This document shows positions 11,311 through 22,399 of a DNA stretch of 64,000 nt, piece after piece; positions within the stretch are counted from its first letter, which is position 1, and the number at the start of each line of letters is the position of its first letter. Under the pieces are notes generated by a model, which was not told where the DNA came from, made no database searches, and saw only the letters and a program-made list of their open reading frames with translations. Source of the DNA: Ostrinia nubilalis (taxonomy: Eukaryota; Arthropoda; Insecta; Lepidoptera; Crambidae); contig NC_087109.1 of assembly GCF_963855985.1 (NCBI RefSeq), forward strand, positions 4,670,001 to 4,734,000, given 5' to 3'. Position numbers and translations under genes: made by a program.

Positions 11311-12170
11311 TCTGGATCATTATCCAGCGGCCATTACCTCTGCGAGCTATGTGCCCTGGCCACTGCCACTTGATTTTAGCGATTCTGCGGGCTATGTCGG
11401 TCACTTTGGTTCTCCTGTGGATCTCTTCATTTCTGATTCAATCATGTAGGGAAACTAACTGAGCATCGCACGCTCCATCACCTTTTGGGTGACCTCTCAG
11501 ATTCATAAAATATCACTGGCAACACACATGATCAAACTTTTGTCTTGAGGCACTGCGGTATTTCGGACGTGAGAATATCACGAAGCTTCCCGAACGCTGC
11601 CCAGCCGAGTTGGATTGACGATTGACCTCTTTCTCGAAGTTGGACCTACGTAACTGGACTGTTTGTCCCAGGTCAACAAACTTTCGAGTGTAGAGTCTCC
11701 AGACAAGTGGATACTACATGGACATTTGACATGTTTTTTGTCTTGTCCATATTCATTTTCGTACTCATTCATCAGGCCCACTTGTTGAGAGGCTCTACTT
11801 AGGCCATCGAGCATTATGCCTAGATCTTCCACAGTCTCAGCCATGATTACGACATCGTCCGCAAATCGAAGGTGGATTATGTACTCGTTGATATTTATGC
11901 TGAATCCGCTCCAGTTCAGAAGTTTGAAAACATCTTCCAGGGCGGTGTTGAACAGTATCGGAGATATGACATCTCCCTGTCTCACCCCTTGCTACAACTG
12001 GATGAGTTTCGAGTCCTGATCCTGGAGACGAACCGACATTGTGGCGTTTTCATACAAGCCTGTCAACACTTCGATGTATTTATAGTCAATTTGGCACCGT
12101 TGGAGAGACTGTAGCACTGCTCAGATCTCGATCGAATCCAAGGCTTTTTCATAGTCCACAAACGCTAGAC
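11311..12170 (-). pseudogene. RTE-clade LINE reverse transcriptase fragment
   Basis: Read on the minus strand, AFVDYEKALDSIE and AVLQSLQRCQIDYKYIEVL appear near 12165-12060. They are followed by RQGDVISPILFNTALEDVFK and HLRFADDVVIMAETVEDL (FADD catalytic motif) in the open frame 11985-11578, and by RNEEIHRRTKVTDIARRIAK near 11440-11340. The order matches the second half of an RTE-type ORF. A stop after DSIEI and several shifts make it non-functional. It lies inside the transposon at 10175-12718 and has lost both ends. Confidence 0.85.
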
Positions 12171-13081
12171 AAAGTAGTAATTACCTTGATAATTTCTTTG
12201 ATTTTACTAGTGTTTGGATTGCCTGGTGGCATTTTTGTTAGATAAAATTATAACTACTTAATCATTTATAAATCTTTCTTGTTGTTTTAATATTTCACTA
12301 TTTGGATAAACACAATATTCTACGAAGTGATGAACAATCTTTTTAAAAATGTAAGAGAAATATTGTCACTTTTTGTTTTAAGGCGTTTTTCGTATTACTT
12401 TATTGTGACTTATCTTATGGTTTTGGAGTAAAAGCGTCTTTATGCTAAAAATGACGTTTTTCAACACAGAGTTTACATAACTATCACGGCGTGCCCGTCC
12501 AGATCCCGTCACTACTAAAAACGTGTCACTGTTACTCACAACAAATGCCAGTTTTCCCATTAAACTCCATAACGACACTAGTGATGTCTGCCGAACTATT
12601 TGAGCTTTAAGCGTGGGATTTTTACAGCATGCACTTTTCGCGGAGAGCTGATAGATGGCGTTGTTAACTCAATTTCTCCCAATTTCGTATAGTGACGGTT
12701 TGATTATGAACGTGCGAATATAAAAGAAAGTCGTGTTAGTTACACCACTTATAACTCAAGAACGGCTGAACCGATTTAGCTGAAAATTGTCAGGGAGGTA
12801 GTTTAGAGCCAGGAGAAGGACATAAGATACTTTTTATCCCGTTCGAAATTTAAAAAAAAGTCTGCTTATTTATTGCCATTAAGGCGGAACAAAGTTCGCC
12901 GGGTCAGCTAGTTTTTTATATGCTGATGACCAATGAGTGATTTTGATTAGTAACTTTTTGCTCTGTTTTGTCAATAATGCTTATTTATTTACCAAACTCA
13001 CAACTCAAATTAAGTGTAGATTACTAGATTGTCATTAAATTAGATTTTATGTTTAAGCAAGCCAGAACCCTGAAACCCATC

Positions 13082-13207
13082 GTCGTTTCAGCCAAATGAC
13101 GTCCACAGCTGGACAAAGGCCTCCCCCAAGGATTTCCACAAAGACCGGTCCTGCGCTGCCCGCATCCAGATACTCCACGAGCCACCAGATCGTCGGTCCA
13201 CCTAGTG
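13082..13207 (-). mobile_element. RTE-type LINE 3'-end fragment
   Basis: The minus strand encodes the RTE C-terminus: TRWTDDLV, then, after a frameshift, QDRSLWKSLGEAF-like and QLWTSFG-like sequence, followed by CTGAAACGACGATGGG. The core GACGTCCACAGCTGGACAAA (plus strand) is the same segment that recurs at 19.3, 28.5 and 47.6 kb. It is a 5'-truncated relic. Confidence 0.75.
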
Positions 13208-13416
13208 AAGTCCATAAATAATTCTTTTTATTTCCTATTTCTCGCATAAATAAAAATAAAAATATTACCTATTCCCTCTGCCATCGTTGCGGGCATTTTA
13301 TCCTGCTCTACGTCCTGTCCCCTAGAGACTCGTGCTTGTGAGGCTGTGAGAAGCGAGAGGGGGAGTCACAATTACGGAGGCAAGTTTCCACAAGATATAC
13401 TACATCTGCTTATAGT

Positions 13417-13432
13417 TTATGCCGCCCTGGTA
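13417..13432 (-). other. Copy of the TACCAGGCG-CATAA motif
   Basis: TTATGCCGCCCTGGTA is the inverted form of the recurring 16-base motif with one change. Further copies lie at 14344-14359 (TCATGTACGCCTGGTA, inverted) and 14667-14682 (TACTAGGCGGGCATAA). Confidence 0.4.
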
Positions 13433-13599
13433 GTTCGTGTATGAATTTAATCTATTATTTCATGGTCTATTTCACTTTTTATAATTGTGGATGAGACTGT
13501 TTGTATGAAATTATGAATATTAATGGAATTGGCCAAGATCAATACAGCATTTATCATGAATTTAGATTTTGAATAAATAATGAATGAAAGAGAACTTAT

Positions 13600-16050
13600 T
13601 TTATTGTGCGTCAATATCACAGAATAAATAAATAAATAGTACCTATCCACAAAATAATAATAGCATTAAATTAGTTAATGAATAAGAAATAATATTTTAA
13701 AACATCAGAAACCATCATGTCTATTGAATGTTCATTGATTGCTGTGCTTCTGGAAGATGACGTCACGTTCTGTCATTTTACACTTGGCGTTTTATCTATC
13801 TATCTAAGCTGCTAGAGTCCCCAATCAAGAAAGAAAAGTACGAACGTGTATACTGTGTTACAAACCCTTATCCGCCCTTGTGCATTCGAAATGCGAAGGA
13901 TTTGTGAGGGCGCCCCCTGGCGGGAGATCTCGAGATATTTGACAGATGCCTCGCTGGTGAGTTGGTGACACGACTCCGTAATCTGGTTGATATCCAGAGG
14001 GGAGTGATAGTTTTTATTTCGCGTTTCTTTTTTGTTTTCAAATTGACCAAATACCCGTGAATTTTCAATGAAAGAGCTGGGTATCAAAGATTTATCAAAG
14101 ATTTCAATGCTATTTAGCTGACTAAAGACATGTTGCAAAATCGCCTAGATTCTTGCTACAGTCAACACAACCGTTCAGATTTTTTAGTGTTGTTACAATC
14201 ACAATTACAATGTAAAAATAACATACGATGCACTTTTTACACGTGCAGGCTAAACGCACGGCAAATAGCTAATGGTGCTTGGTGCGGAAAGGTCATTTCA
14301 GCTAAAACCGCGAGTCGCAAAATTAATTTAGACCGCCTTTAATTCATGTACGCCTGGTAGCTTTGCTCGCACTGCGAATGGAGGCTTCTTGCTTGCGGTG
14401 CAATGGTTATTAATTAATAAAAATTATTTATTTCTATTAATAAGTTATTTATTTTCCTTGTATTTGTTTATTCAATCAGAGTTTAAAATAAATGAACATC
14501 ATATACCTACCTACGTTTTTGACTAGATTTTACACACTCCAAACTACGAGTAAATAAATAATTTACTCTTCAAGTAAAGAATACAAGACAATCTTTCAAA
14601 CGTAGCACAAGCCCAAGCTTCTCTAGTTTGCAGATACGCCTTTTTACTTCTCAAATGGATCCGAAGTACTAGGCGGGCATAATAACTCAGGAGGGATCGC
14701 TCGCATCCAAAATTTCATACGGAAGAATCGTATTCATTCGGTTCATTCAACAAAATGATCTCACGCAAGCAACAACTTTTTTTTATCAATGATAACAAAA
14801 TTTAAACTTAAATCTATACGAAGAAATAGTTCTTCAGCCAAAGATTTTAAAAGTCAATTTTAATTTGTATCCGAAATTGAATGATTCTAGATTAATGAAG
14901 AATCTTTCATCATTAGCAAAATGGATCCACAGCATCCGAGGGAATCCATCATCTCAACTCGAGCGCAGATGAGGGAGGTACCAGGCTAGCATGAAGTAAT
15001 AGGAGCTGCGTCATCTCGCGCGCTTGAACGCTCACGCGAGTTCTCAGGGTCAGATGAACATGCTTGATGCTATTTAATCTCATACATAGATGCAGCAACG
15101 TACAATACTTATGTAATAATAACCGTAGTAGAGGCTTATCAGTCAGTTGACTTGCTACAGATTTCACTACGGCCGATATCTCCGAAATATTTGAGATTGT
15201 AAATAAAATCTAGTTTCGTGAAACTTATCTCTCTACTCCTCGCTAGGTGGCGCTATAGTATTTGCAAATACGCACGAAACAACTAATTTCTATTATGATT
15301 TGATATTCCTGGCCTAACCTATCCAGAAAATGATGTATTTCACTGTAACTTCATTATACGAATAAAATTCGAAACACTAATAATATTGACGCAAAAGTAA
15401 TATTGCGTCAAAATAATATTGACAAAAAAGACAGATTATGAACCAAGGCTATTTCAGTAATTCAGTATCAATCAACCGATGTATTGATTTGGTATTTCTA
15501 GCCTATCCAGAAAATAGCCTATCTCGAAAAAAGCTGACGCCCGCTCTAAGCTAACTTGACCTAAAACCGCACCAGCCACCAACGTTTGGCCAATCGCCGC
15601 CAATATTGGCCAGTTACCGCCAACATTGGCTTGGAGCCAGCCATAAGAGGGTAGCATCTGTCTCACTAAGTGGCGAGCGTCCCGGGGCGAGAATGCCTTT
15701 AAGATATTTTATGTTTCTAATGTATCTCTAATGGGCAAGTGAAGATGATAATATTTGCTTATTTAAGCTGTTTTGGAATTTTTTGGCAAAATTATTGTTG
15801 AAAACAAAGAACTAACTTTTGAATACTGTTTTTTTTTATTTTACATTGTATGTAAAGCTATTCCTAAAGCTTAAATACTTTTCCAAGGGGAGCTGGTTAT
15901 GTTAAAAACTTAAAATCTTATGTATGTTTTCTTAATAAATTAAGTAGGTTTTGTTCAGCAGATTTGCGAGCAAGACAGTAACTATGTGAGTGAAGTCGCG
16001 GGCAAAAGTTAGTGGAATAAAATATAAAAATAACCCAAAGTTGGCACCCC
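13600..16050. other. Gene-free stretch
   Basis: AT-rich sequence with several short open frames on both strands, none protein-like. It holds the CTCF-like matches, two copies of the TACYAGGCG motif, and near 15570-15630 the thrice-repeated phrase TTGGCCA(A/G)T(C/T)(G/A)CCGCCAA. A Helitron-like tail, GCGGGCAAAAGTTAGT, lies at 16000-16015 without a recognisable body. Confidence 0.5.
13906..13923 (-). promoter_or_regulatory. CTCF-like site
   Basis: On the minus strand the bases read GCCAGGGGGCGCCCTC, which fits the CTCF core CCASYAGRKGGCRS closely. Other weaker cores are CTAGGTGGCGCTATA (15242-15256, plus), AGAGGGCGCC (39513-39522, minus) and CTAGGGGGCGCTGG (62662-62675, plus). These are sequence matches only. 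Confidence 0.35.
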
Positions 16051-16059
16051 TAGCGAGCG

Positions 16060-16150
16060 CGGGCGAGCGGTGCGACAAGGGATCGCGCGGGCCGTTTCAT
16101 CGCGTGCTCTGCGCGTGTACTGCGACCGACGCGGCTTGATACTTGACGTT
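16060..16150 (-). repeat. GC-rich block of the CAAGTATCAAG family
   Basis: Read on the minus strand, CGTCAAGTATCAAGCCGCGT is followed by CGGTCGCAGTACACGCGCAG and further GC-rich sequence. The same start and GC-rich body occur at 25201, 26501 and 48037 on the plus strand. AT-rich sequence with AATAAA precedes the motif. No coding frame. Confidence 0.5.
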
Positions 16151-16908
16151 TAACTTTTAATCGTGGTGGATTTATTGACGGGTCACTAAAACTTTATTTA
16201 CTTAAAACTTTGTATACACATTTAACAGAGTACAAAAAGCCAACTTAAATAGAAAGATACGGGTCTTAACGCGACATTTATTAATGAGTGACATTATGTA
16301 CTCACACACGTATGTACGTACAGACAACACTCTTGACGAACAGGTAGACAAAGCATTTTATATCGGAAATTCTTTTTTTACCTACATTAAGGGCTGATTT
16401 TTCAATCGTCAGACTTTGTCTACCTGATCGGAAAAGGTGTTTGTTATCTGGTGCTCAAATCAATCAATAGTGTTGGACCAACACCGAGGAAACCCAAAAA
16501 AATCACGCAAAAAAAGTCATGGTATTGGTAATTAGGCAGGGTTTTCTTCTATCGGTCCTTTAGTTATTTAGGCGAAGCCTGTTTATAATATTGTGATTGT
16601 AGAAAAAAAAACATTTCTCTGCTTCTAAAATAGTTTCAAGGCGCGTAAATTTTATATTCTTTTATTTAGCTTGAAAACCCCCATCCTTTCCAGCACACTA
16701 ATTGGTAAAAGTACACCAAAAAATAGTCCAGGCGTTCTCTAGCATAGCATTACGTCGGGCAGTCATTTGTCACAGCATGGGCGGGTCGCAGCCTCGCCTC
16801 GCTAATTTATTGTTGGGCTCACGCGCCCCATGGCAGGTTACATGGAAATATTCGCTATGAATTAGAACCTGCATGGTTTAGGTGTTTGTGTGAAATCATT
16901 ATTTTTTA

Positions 16909-17144
16909 CTAGCTTTTGCCCGCGGCTTCACTCGCGTGAAATTTAGTTTGTCACAGATCGTCATAAATTATAGCCTATATGTTAATCTGGGTTATAAACA
17001 ATAATACTGTAAAGTTTCAACAAAATCCGTTCAGTAGTTTTTGCGTGGAAGAGTAAAAAACATCCAGACATCCAGACATCCGGACATCCAGACATCATGA
17101 CATCCAGACATCCAAACTTTCGCATTTATAATATTAGAAGAAGA
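16909..17144 (-). mobile_element. Non-autonomous Helitron, 236 bp
   Basis: On the minus strand it starts TCTTCTTCTAATATTATAAA after an A and ends GCCGCGGGCAAAAGCTAG before a T. A GC stem, CGCGAGTGAAGCCGCG, lies near the end. The middle carries six to seven copies of an 8-10 base unit, ATCCAGAC, at about 17070-17123. The ends and A/T target fit Helitrons of the small kind common in Lepidoptera. Confidence 0.75.
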
Positions 17145-17578
17145 TAATTTAGGGTATTTTTGTTTAATCTACATAATTACGCGATAACTTGTCCAATGAA
17201 AATTGGTAAAGAATGAGTGGCACATGAAAAAGTTCTAAATCAAGTTATTAACTATTCGTCGGAAGAATAAACTACCAAATCACCGAAATGGTATGTTTAA
17301 TGATAAAAACTTGAAAGTTTGAAACTTTGTGAAACTTGATGTCAAGTGTGGTGAATTGAAAGTTTCACTCGTAATAATCAATTTTATTGTGTAAAATGTG
17401 CGAAGTGTGAAAAACTTTAAGCTAGACGCAAGCCCACTAGTATCAACTGCCTATGGCAAAGCTGAAACGGTAGATATAGCCACATCATAGTAATGGAAAC
17501 GTCTAAAAAATTAGAAAGAAAATGTGATTTATTAGCACACAGATACAAAACCAAAGACTTAAAAAATCTGTCAATCTA

Positions 17579-17710
17579 GAACCTTGAAGGGTTGCACCAT
17601 CTTACTTTGACTTTAACAAACGTCAAAAACCTGTCAAATTCCATGCAAAAAAACACCGGTTATCGTTAAAATTACGGTCAAATTTAAAGTTAGGTGGTGC
17701 AACTCAGCCT
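17579..17710. mobile_element. MITE, GGTTGCACCA family (copy 1)
   Basis: The right end AGGTGGTGCAACTCAGCCT and left end GGGTTGCACCATCTTA match, in opposite orientation, the element at 29687-29806. Both copies share the interior words CACCGGTTATCGT and TTTGACAAACGTCAAA-like sequence. TA flanks both ends. The left end has diverged. Confidence 0.65.
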
Positions 17711-18289
17711 TAGAATTAAGAACATTTGAACTGTCAAGCGTGAACACTGATCGCGAAGTAACATATTCCACATTCCTCATAATATTTCCCTCCTTTACGG
17801 AAATAACTCGCTCATATCACGGCGATATATTGGTGCGGAGACTTTACTGAGTTTCCAGACGCGATAATATTACTTTATTGATCCAATATTGTTCGGGTGA
17901 CGAGGCCCATTCATGTTTTTTCATAAGTTGCTAACTGCTTTGGAACGTAAGGAGTAGTATATCAACTTTTCATGTTCAGAAATTCAGAATATACGCCCCA
18001 AAAATACGAGCTTAATTACTTGTTTTGTTACTTTGATATTCGATATCAATTACATTTATTACCTACCGATTCGCGATTTGTATTTGGCATCTTATAAATA
18101 GACAATATTAATTGCTACTATACTCAACATTTACGTAACTATTTATTTACTAAACCATTGTAATTCCAACACTTATAATAAACCGAGAGATAAAATTCAT
18201 AATCTCTCATTCACAAACTAATCCGATAAAAAGTGTGGGCGCACCCAAACGTGAATTATCCAAACCCGCCCGTAGCGAGCGTGTCGTAA

Positions 18290-18490
18290 TCCTGCCAAAG
18301 TACCAGGCGCCCATAAACGTGTAGAGATAGCCGGGTATCGAGCGAGCTACACTGGATACGGGTCGCTCGCTATCGCGCGCGTCACCTTGTCACCGGCTGG
18401 GGTACGGCGACGGGCGCGTCTTGGTGCTTTGATTTATGTTGTGAGAAATATCGCGAACGCTCGCGAGTTATGCCCGCCTAGTCATGGCGG
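18290..18490. other. GC-rich island bounded by inverted TACCAGGCG motifs
   Basis: TACCAGGCGCCCATAA at 18301-18316 and its inverted relative TTATGCCCGCCTAGT at 18468-18482 bracket a GC-rich stretch. A similar pair brackets 48776-48907. No gene is visible. The island could be regulatory DNA or an unrecognised repeat. Confidence 0.4.
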
Positions 18491-19248
18491 TCATGAGGCA
18501 AGGTTGTTGGGCCGGGGTGAATAGGAACGAGAGAATCGTTTTGGGCGGGAATCGTCGTGTATTTTGCAAAATTCGTCTGCTTTTAATGAATGAAGAGAAA
18601 AAAATGTATTTTGTTTTTTGACCATCGCTCAATACAATGTGTTGATAAGTGTAGTACATACATTAATTATTCATTTAGGTATTGTGTTACTTTGTGTGGT
18701 CGAGTTGTATTTTTAATTAATTAAATAAACTCGTTTTATATTGAACTTATTTGGGCAACAACATAATTAACCTAAAAGTGGCAGTCGAATTAATATTTAA
18801 GTTAATTTTATGATCAGTAATAACTACATATTTTGTAATAGTTATATTTTTAGCCTAAAATTTATTGGTAATACGGCGAAGTCAAGATGCTCAACTTTAT
18901 TTATTGGTTTAAAAACGAACAGTTAGTATTAGTACGAGTATATCCACTACAATTTTTATTTTTTCCGTAGAGGTAGGCAATGAGACATGCATGCTAAACT
19001 TTGTTGTTCAATGCCCTTACACAGTAAATATATCACAGTATACATTACACACCCGTTGCCCTGCGACCCACGTCGAGTCGTGCCACGTGAATTGTGATAT
19101 ATTTCGGGCAAGTGCGGCGGTGTGAGATTAGTCTTAATTGGTATGGCGAATTACTGCTAAAATTGCTTATTTGGAGAGACAATTGCTTTTATGTTCTCCA
19201 GTAGATTCTTCCTTTATATCACATGAAAATTTCACTGAACTAAAAATG

Positions 19249-19408
19249 CAAGTCGGACGTCCACCCACAAGGTGGACCGACGACCTGATAAAGGTAGCAG
19301 GAAGGCGCTGGATGCAGGCCGCTACCAACCGTGCGATGTGGAAGTCATTGGGGGAGGCCTATGTTCAGCAGTGGACGTCCTGTGGCTGAAATGATGATGA
19401 TGATGAAA
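19249..19408 (+). mobile_element. RTE-type LINE 3' end with GATGAT tail
   Basis: The reading frame gives VGRPPTRWTDDLIKVAGRRW, then MQAATNRAMWKSLGEAYVQQ and WTSCG before a stop at about 19389, followed by AAATGATGATGATGATGA. This is the extreme C-terminus and simple 3' tail of an RTE-clade LINE. About 1 kb of RT and the whole endonuclease are missing, typical of 5' truncation. Confidence 0.85.
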
Positions 19409-19440
19409 AATGCAAGAAAATATTTTGTCTTTATTAAGAC

Positions 19441-19595
19441 TAACGACCGTATTATTCACAAACGATGCTTTCTTAAGTGAAGCAGCAAATCGAACGCACA
19501 GCGTTGAATTGAGCTCTGTGATTGGTTCGTGTGTCAACCTGTGCGTCCACGCGCACTGTGAGACCTCATAGTAATGTTTGTGAATACGGGCGTTA
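19441..19595. mobile_element. MITE with CCCGTATTCACAAAC ends
   Basis: The left end ACGACCGTATTATTCACAAA and the inverted right end ACGCCCGTATTCACAAACAT agree, and TA flanks each side. The 155-bp interior is non-coding and includes GTGATTGGTTCGTGTG. It lies 30 bp after the RTE tail. Confidence 0.65.
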
Positions 19596-19934
19596 GGTTA
19601 TTCCTTAATAAAACTTTATTGTAGTTGGTATATTTATAGCAAGAAAATACTATTGGTGTTTATTAAGACTGTAATCAATAACTACGTACCTACTTCTGGC
19701 TAATTGTAATTAATGAGTTAAATCATTAGTAACATGAGCATGTCTACATTCTTATTAATGATCTTTTTCTTCGAACTTGATACTCATAACGTTTTTTCCT
19801 GTTCCTCAATTAAGAAGCTTACTACAGATTATTATACTAAATAAATATTAAGGCACCAGTAGCGTGAATACAAGCCGTAGATATTTCTTTCAAAGTATCA
19901 GACCCAGTTCTTCAACGATCTATTGAAGGTCGAG

Positions 19935-20020
19935 GGAAGCGCCTGGATGCGGGCAGCACAGTATCAATTATTGCGGAAATCCTTGGAAGAAGTCTTTTCC
20001 AGTGGACGTGAAACGAGAAC
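19935..20020 (+). mobile_element. RTE 3'-end fragment
   Basis: GGAAGCGCCTGGATGCGGGC then GGAAATCCTTGGAAGAAGTC and CCAGTGGACGTGAAACGA repeat the LINE C-terminal segment seen at 19249-19408, more diverged. A smaller scrap, GTCCAGCGGTGGACGTCAGT, lies at 20539-20558. Confidence 0.6.
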
Positions 20021-21202
20021 GACCTAACTTATAAAGGTCGTTCATTGTCTCCAAATAGGCTTTTATCAGCTAAATATCGGTATCATGTTGATCCTTATCG
20101 ACTAGATAGTCCATACAGTTTAGGACATCGATACACGAGCCCAGACAGCCCTAAAGGGCGATAGAGCCATAACTAAACACAAAGCGAGCCGGCGCGGCGA
20201 GCCGGCGGCGCCTACAGAAACCAGTCGGGGAAAATTAAATATGTAGGAGGCGGCGCGCACCCACGCCAGGGCTGCCGCGTTATAAACGGCGTTGGGGCAA
20301 AAAGTGAAACTATTCCGACGTTGAATAAGGATGGTGGCAACGTTTTACGAATTTAATGAAATGCCACGTTTGTTAGTTTTGTTACTGTCACAGGCATTTG
20401 TAATATACTTGTACAAATAGGTCTTCTAAGAACTCACAGCATGTGTTTGTGCGTAGGTGATCTTCAACAATTATACTCTCTCTACTACTTGTATCGCATC
20501 ATTAACACTAGCTAATAGAACTCTAAAAATCGAGTTTTGTCCAGCGGTGGACGTCAGTGGCTGAGACGAGCGATTTTTTTATTCCAGTAATAGCCAGAAA
20601 AGTAACTCATTTTTTATCTGCCCTACACTCTGCAAAGTACTTACTTGCTTTTTATAACAATCTTATCAAAAATTAGAAACTTGAATACTGAAGTTGAAGA
20701 TTATCAAAATCCTACAAGGATAGCAACGAGCAACTAATCTTTGTGATGATAAAGAATGCTGCCTACTAACCCCTGTATCAAAACTTTTTGGGTAATTCAA
20801 ATATGGAACAGAAAAAAAACAAATAAAAAAGCGTCCGATCGCCAGCCCTGCCAGCAACGCGATCCGGCAGCTCGTCATTAGAGGCGGGCTGCGACCCGGC
20901 GGCCAGATATTTTTTATGCGGCCCGCAGCCGGCTTGCTGCGGTATAACTGGATCTATAATAGCTGGTGTTAGATGAGCTGCAATATTGAAGCTTTCAGTG
21001 CTTAGTTTGCTTTATTAATTATGAAGTGATAGCACTTTCGATGATCTACTTCGGTTAGTTTTGACTCGACCTGCTGACTTCCAGTGTGTGTGGACTACTA
21101 TAATAATATCTGGTTGTAATATTGGTGCTAAAGTAGCTGAAGAATTAACACATTTTCTCTACTGTCAACTTTCTCTTAATTTGACAAGAGATGGGTTAGA
21201 AT

Positions 21203-21226
21203 AAAAAAAAAAAAAAAAAAAAAAAA
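21203..21226 (+). repeat. Poly-A run of 24
   Basis: An uninterrupted run of A follows ATGGGTTAGAAT. It is probably the tail of a degraded LINE or SINE whose body I cannot identify. Confidence 0.6.
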
Positions 21227-21419
21227 GGTTAGAAACCTGATTTACGCTATGAAAGAATGTTTTTGTAACATTATGTTTGTACATGATAAATCGAAATAAT
21301 AGCTAATTTTGCACAACAACTGCTTACTTATTGTCATTAGGTACCTATAAGAAGTATTTCCTAAGTAGCTGACAAGCTTTGATGTAAGAATAGTTTATTG
21401 TGATGATATACTATAAATT

Positions 21420-21476
21420 AAACCTACAATATGTTTTATGAATAAATATATTTGAATTTGAATTTGAATTTGAATA
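21420..21476 (+). mobile_element. LINE-like tail with (TTTGAA)n
   Basis: TATGTTTTATGAATAAATAT is followed by four TTTGAA/TTGAAT units. A polyadenylation-like AATAAA before a simple hexamer tail is the usual look of a non-LTR retrotransposon 3' end. A related end, ATAAAGTTTGATTTGATTT, occurs at 38813-38832. Confidence 0.4.
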
Positions 21477-21812
21477 TCGGAACGAATTGAATTTTGATTT
21501 GACTGTCGCAAATCTAAGCATCATCGTCGTTAACCACATTCTACACTATACAGTCAAGCTTTTTAAAAATTAAAATTGTCTCTCACGAATTTTTCTCCGA
21601 CAAAATTCACCGTTAATTGCGAAATGGGGTTTCAAACAAAACAGCTTCGAGCAGCGTCAGTAAGATACGGAGGGCGCCAAGTGCTAAAGCCGAAAAATAT
21701 AATCTTTGTCACGAACTCCAAACTTGGCTGGCTATTGCGAAAACACCGTCGCGATTTTGCAACCTATAAAGTGAGTATATTCGTGAAATTGCCAATTTTT
21801 TTTAAGAAGAAA

Positions 21813-22031
21813 GTAGCTTTTGCCCGCGTGTGACATAAAGAGTTTATCATTCTGTGACATAAAGAGTTTACCGCACGCGTGATCTCCTTCCGAAAAGGGG
21901 ATCAAAACTATCTTTTGTCTGGGAGTCTAAAGATTTAAATCGGTTAAGTGATTTAAGCGTGAAAAAGAAACAAACATCTATCCATCCCTTACAAACTTTC
22001 ACATTTATATTATTAATATAGTAGAATAGGA
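21813..22031 (-). mobile_element. Decayed Helitron
   Basis: Read on the minus strand it starts TCCTATTCTACTATATTAAT, contains AATATAAATGTGAAAGTTTG and TCACGCTTAAATCACTTAAC, and ends CGGGCAAAAGCTAC, with the terminal CTAG mutated. A 17-base unit GTGACATAAAGAGTTTA is duplicated at about 21830 and 21854. Confidence 0.55.
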
Positions 22032-22274
22032 AAAGCTTGTTAAAATTGGCTACAATAGAAAGAATCTGTTTCGTAATACAAGGGCGGATCGAAAAACAAG
22101 GGAATCGGCTTACGGTATTGAATATTTAAAACTATTGACGGACGCCGAGGTTAGCAACCTAAGTGGACGTTTTGCATTCTCTATGTGGCATTGTGGTGTA
22201 GGGGATAGGATACGGTTGCACTAATGCACAACTTTTGTTCTTTAGATATTCATAATATTATGTAGGTACCATAC

Positions 22275-22345
22275 TAGAATGCATCTCACTTAATACCAGG
22301 TGCGATTGCGGTCCAAATACCTGCATTGTCATGCATAAATAAAAT
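22275..22345 (+). repeat. ~70-bp dispersed repeat, intact copy
   Basis: GAATGCATCTCACTTAATAC is followed by CAGGTGCGATTGCGGTCCAA and TGCATTGTCATGCATAAA. The unit starts and ends near ATGCAT. Other copies: 3099-3330 (split by a MITE) and 61845-61910 (inverted). Confidence 0.55.
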
Positions 22346-22399
22346 GTACTAATATTGGAAATAATTTACCAGATACTAGATATCCAGGCACCATAATAT

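Larger units (their letters stand above)
10175..12718. mobile_element. DNA transposon inserted in the Helitron
   Basis: The right end, read inverted, is TTCGCACGTTCATAATCAAA, continuing CCGTCACTATAC. The left end has the same ~36 bases at 10658-10690 with one or two differences, once the MITE at 10176-10655 is removed. The junctions then read TC-TATA-TTCGCACG and CGTGCGAA-TATA-AAAG, giving a TATA or TA duplication. A 66-codon minus-strand frame at 12378-12578 matches nothing I know, and no transposase is recognisable. An RTE fragment occupies part of the interior. Confidence 0.6.
10169..12911 (+). mobile_element. Helitron split by a nested insertion
   Basis: The 5' end TCTATA lies at 10169-10174 after an A. 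The body resumes at about 12719 with TATAAAAGAAAGTCGTGTTAG and ends GGGTCAGCTAG at 12911 before a T. A hairpin, GGCGGAAC/GTTCGCC, lies about 10 bases before the CTAG, as expected for Helitrons, which insert between A and T without target duplication. Without the insert the Helitron would be about 200 bp and non-autonomous. Everything between 10175 and 12718 was inserted later. Confidence 0.7.

Noticed and set aside
17070..17123. Regularly repeated ATCCAGAC words, considered as a CRISPR-like array
   Set aside because: There are no unique spacers of constant length. It is a minisatellite within a Helitron in eukaryotic DNA.
18468..18659. 63-codon minus-strand frame in a GC-rich island
   Set aside because: It has no domain and overlaps the recurring TACCAGGCG-type motif in non-coding context.
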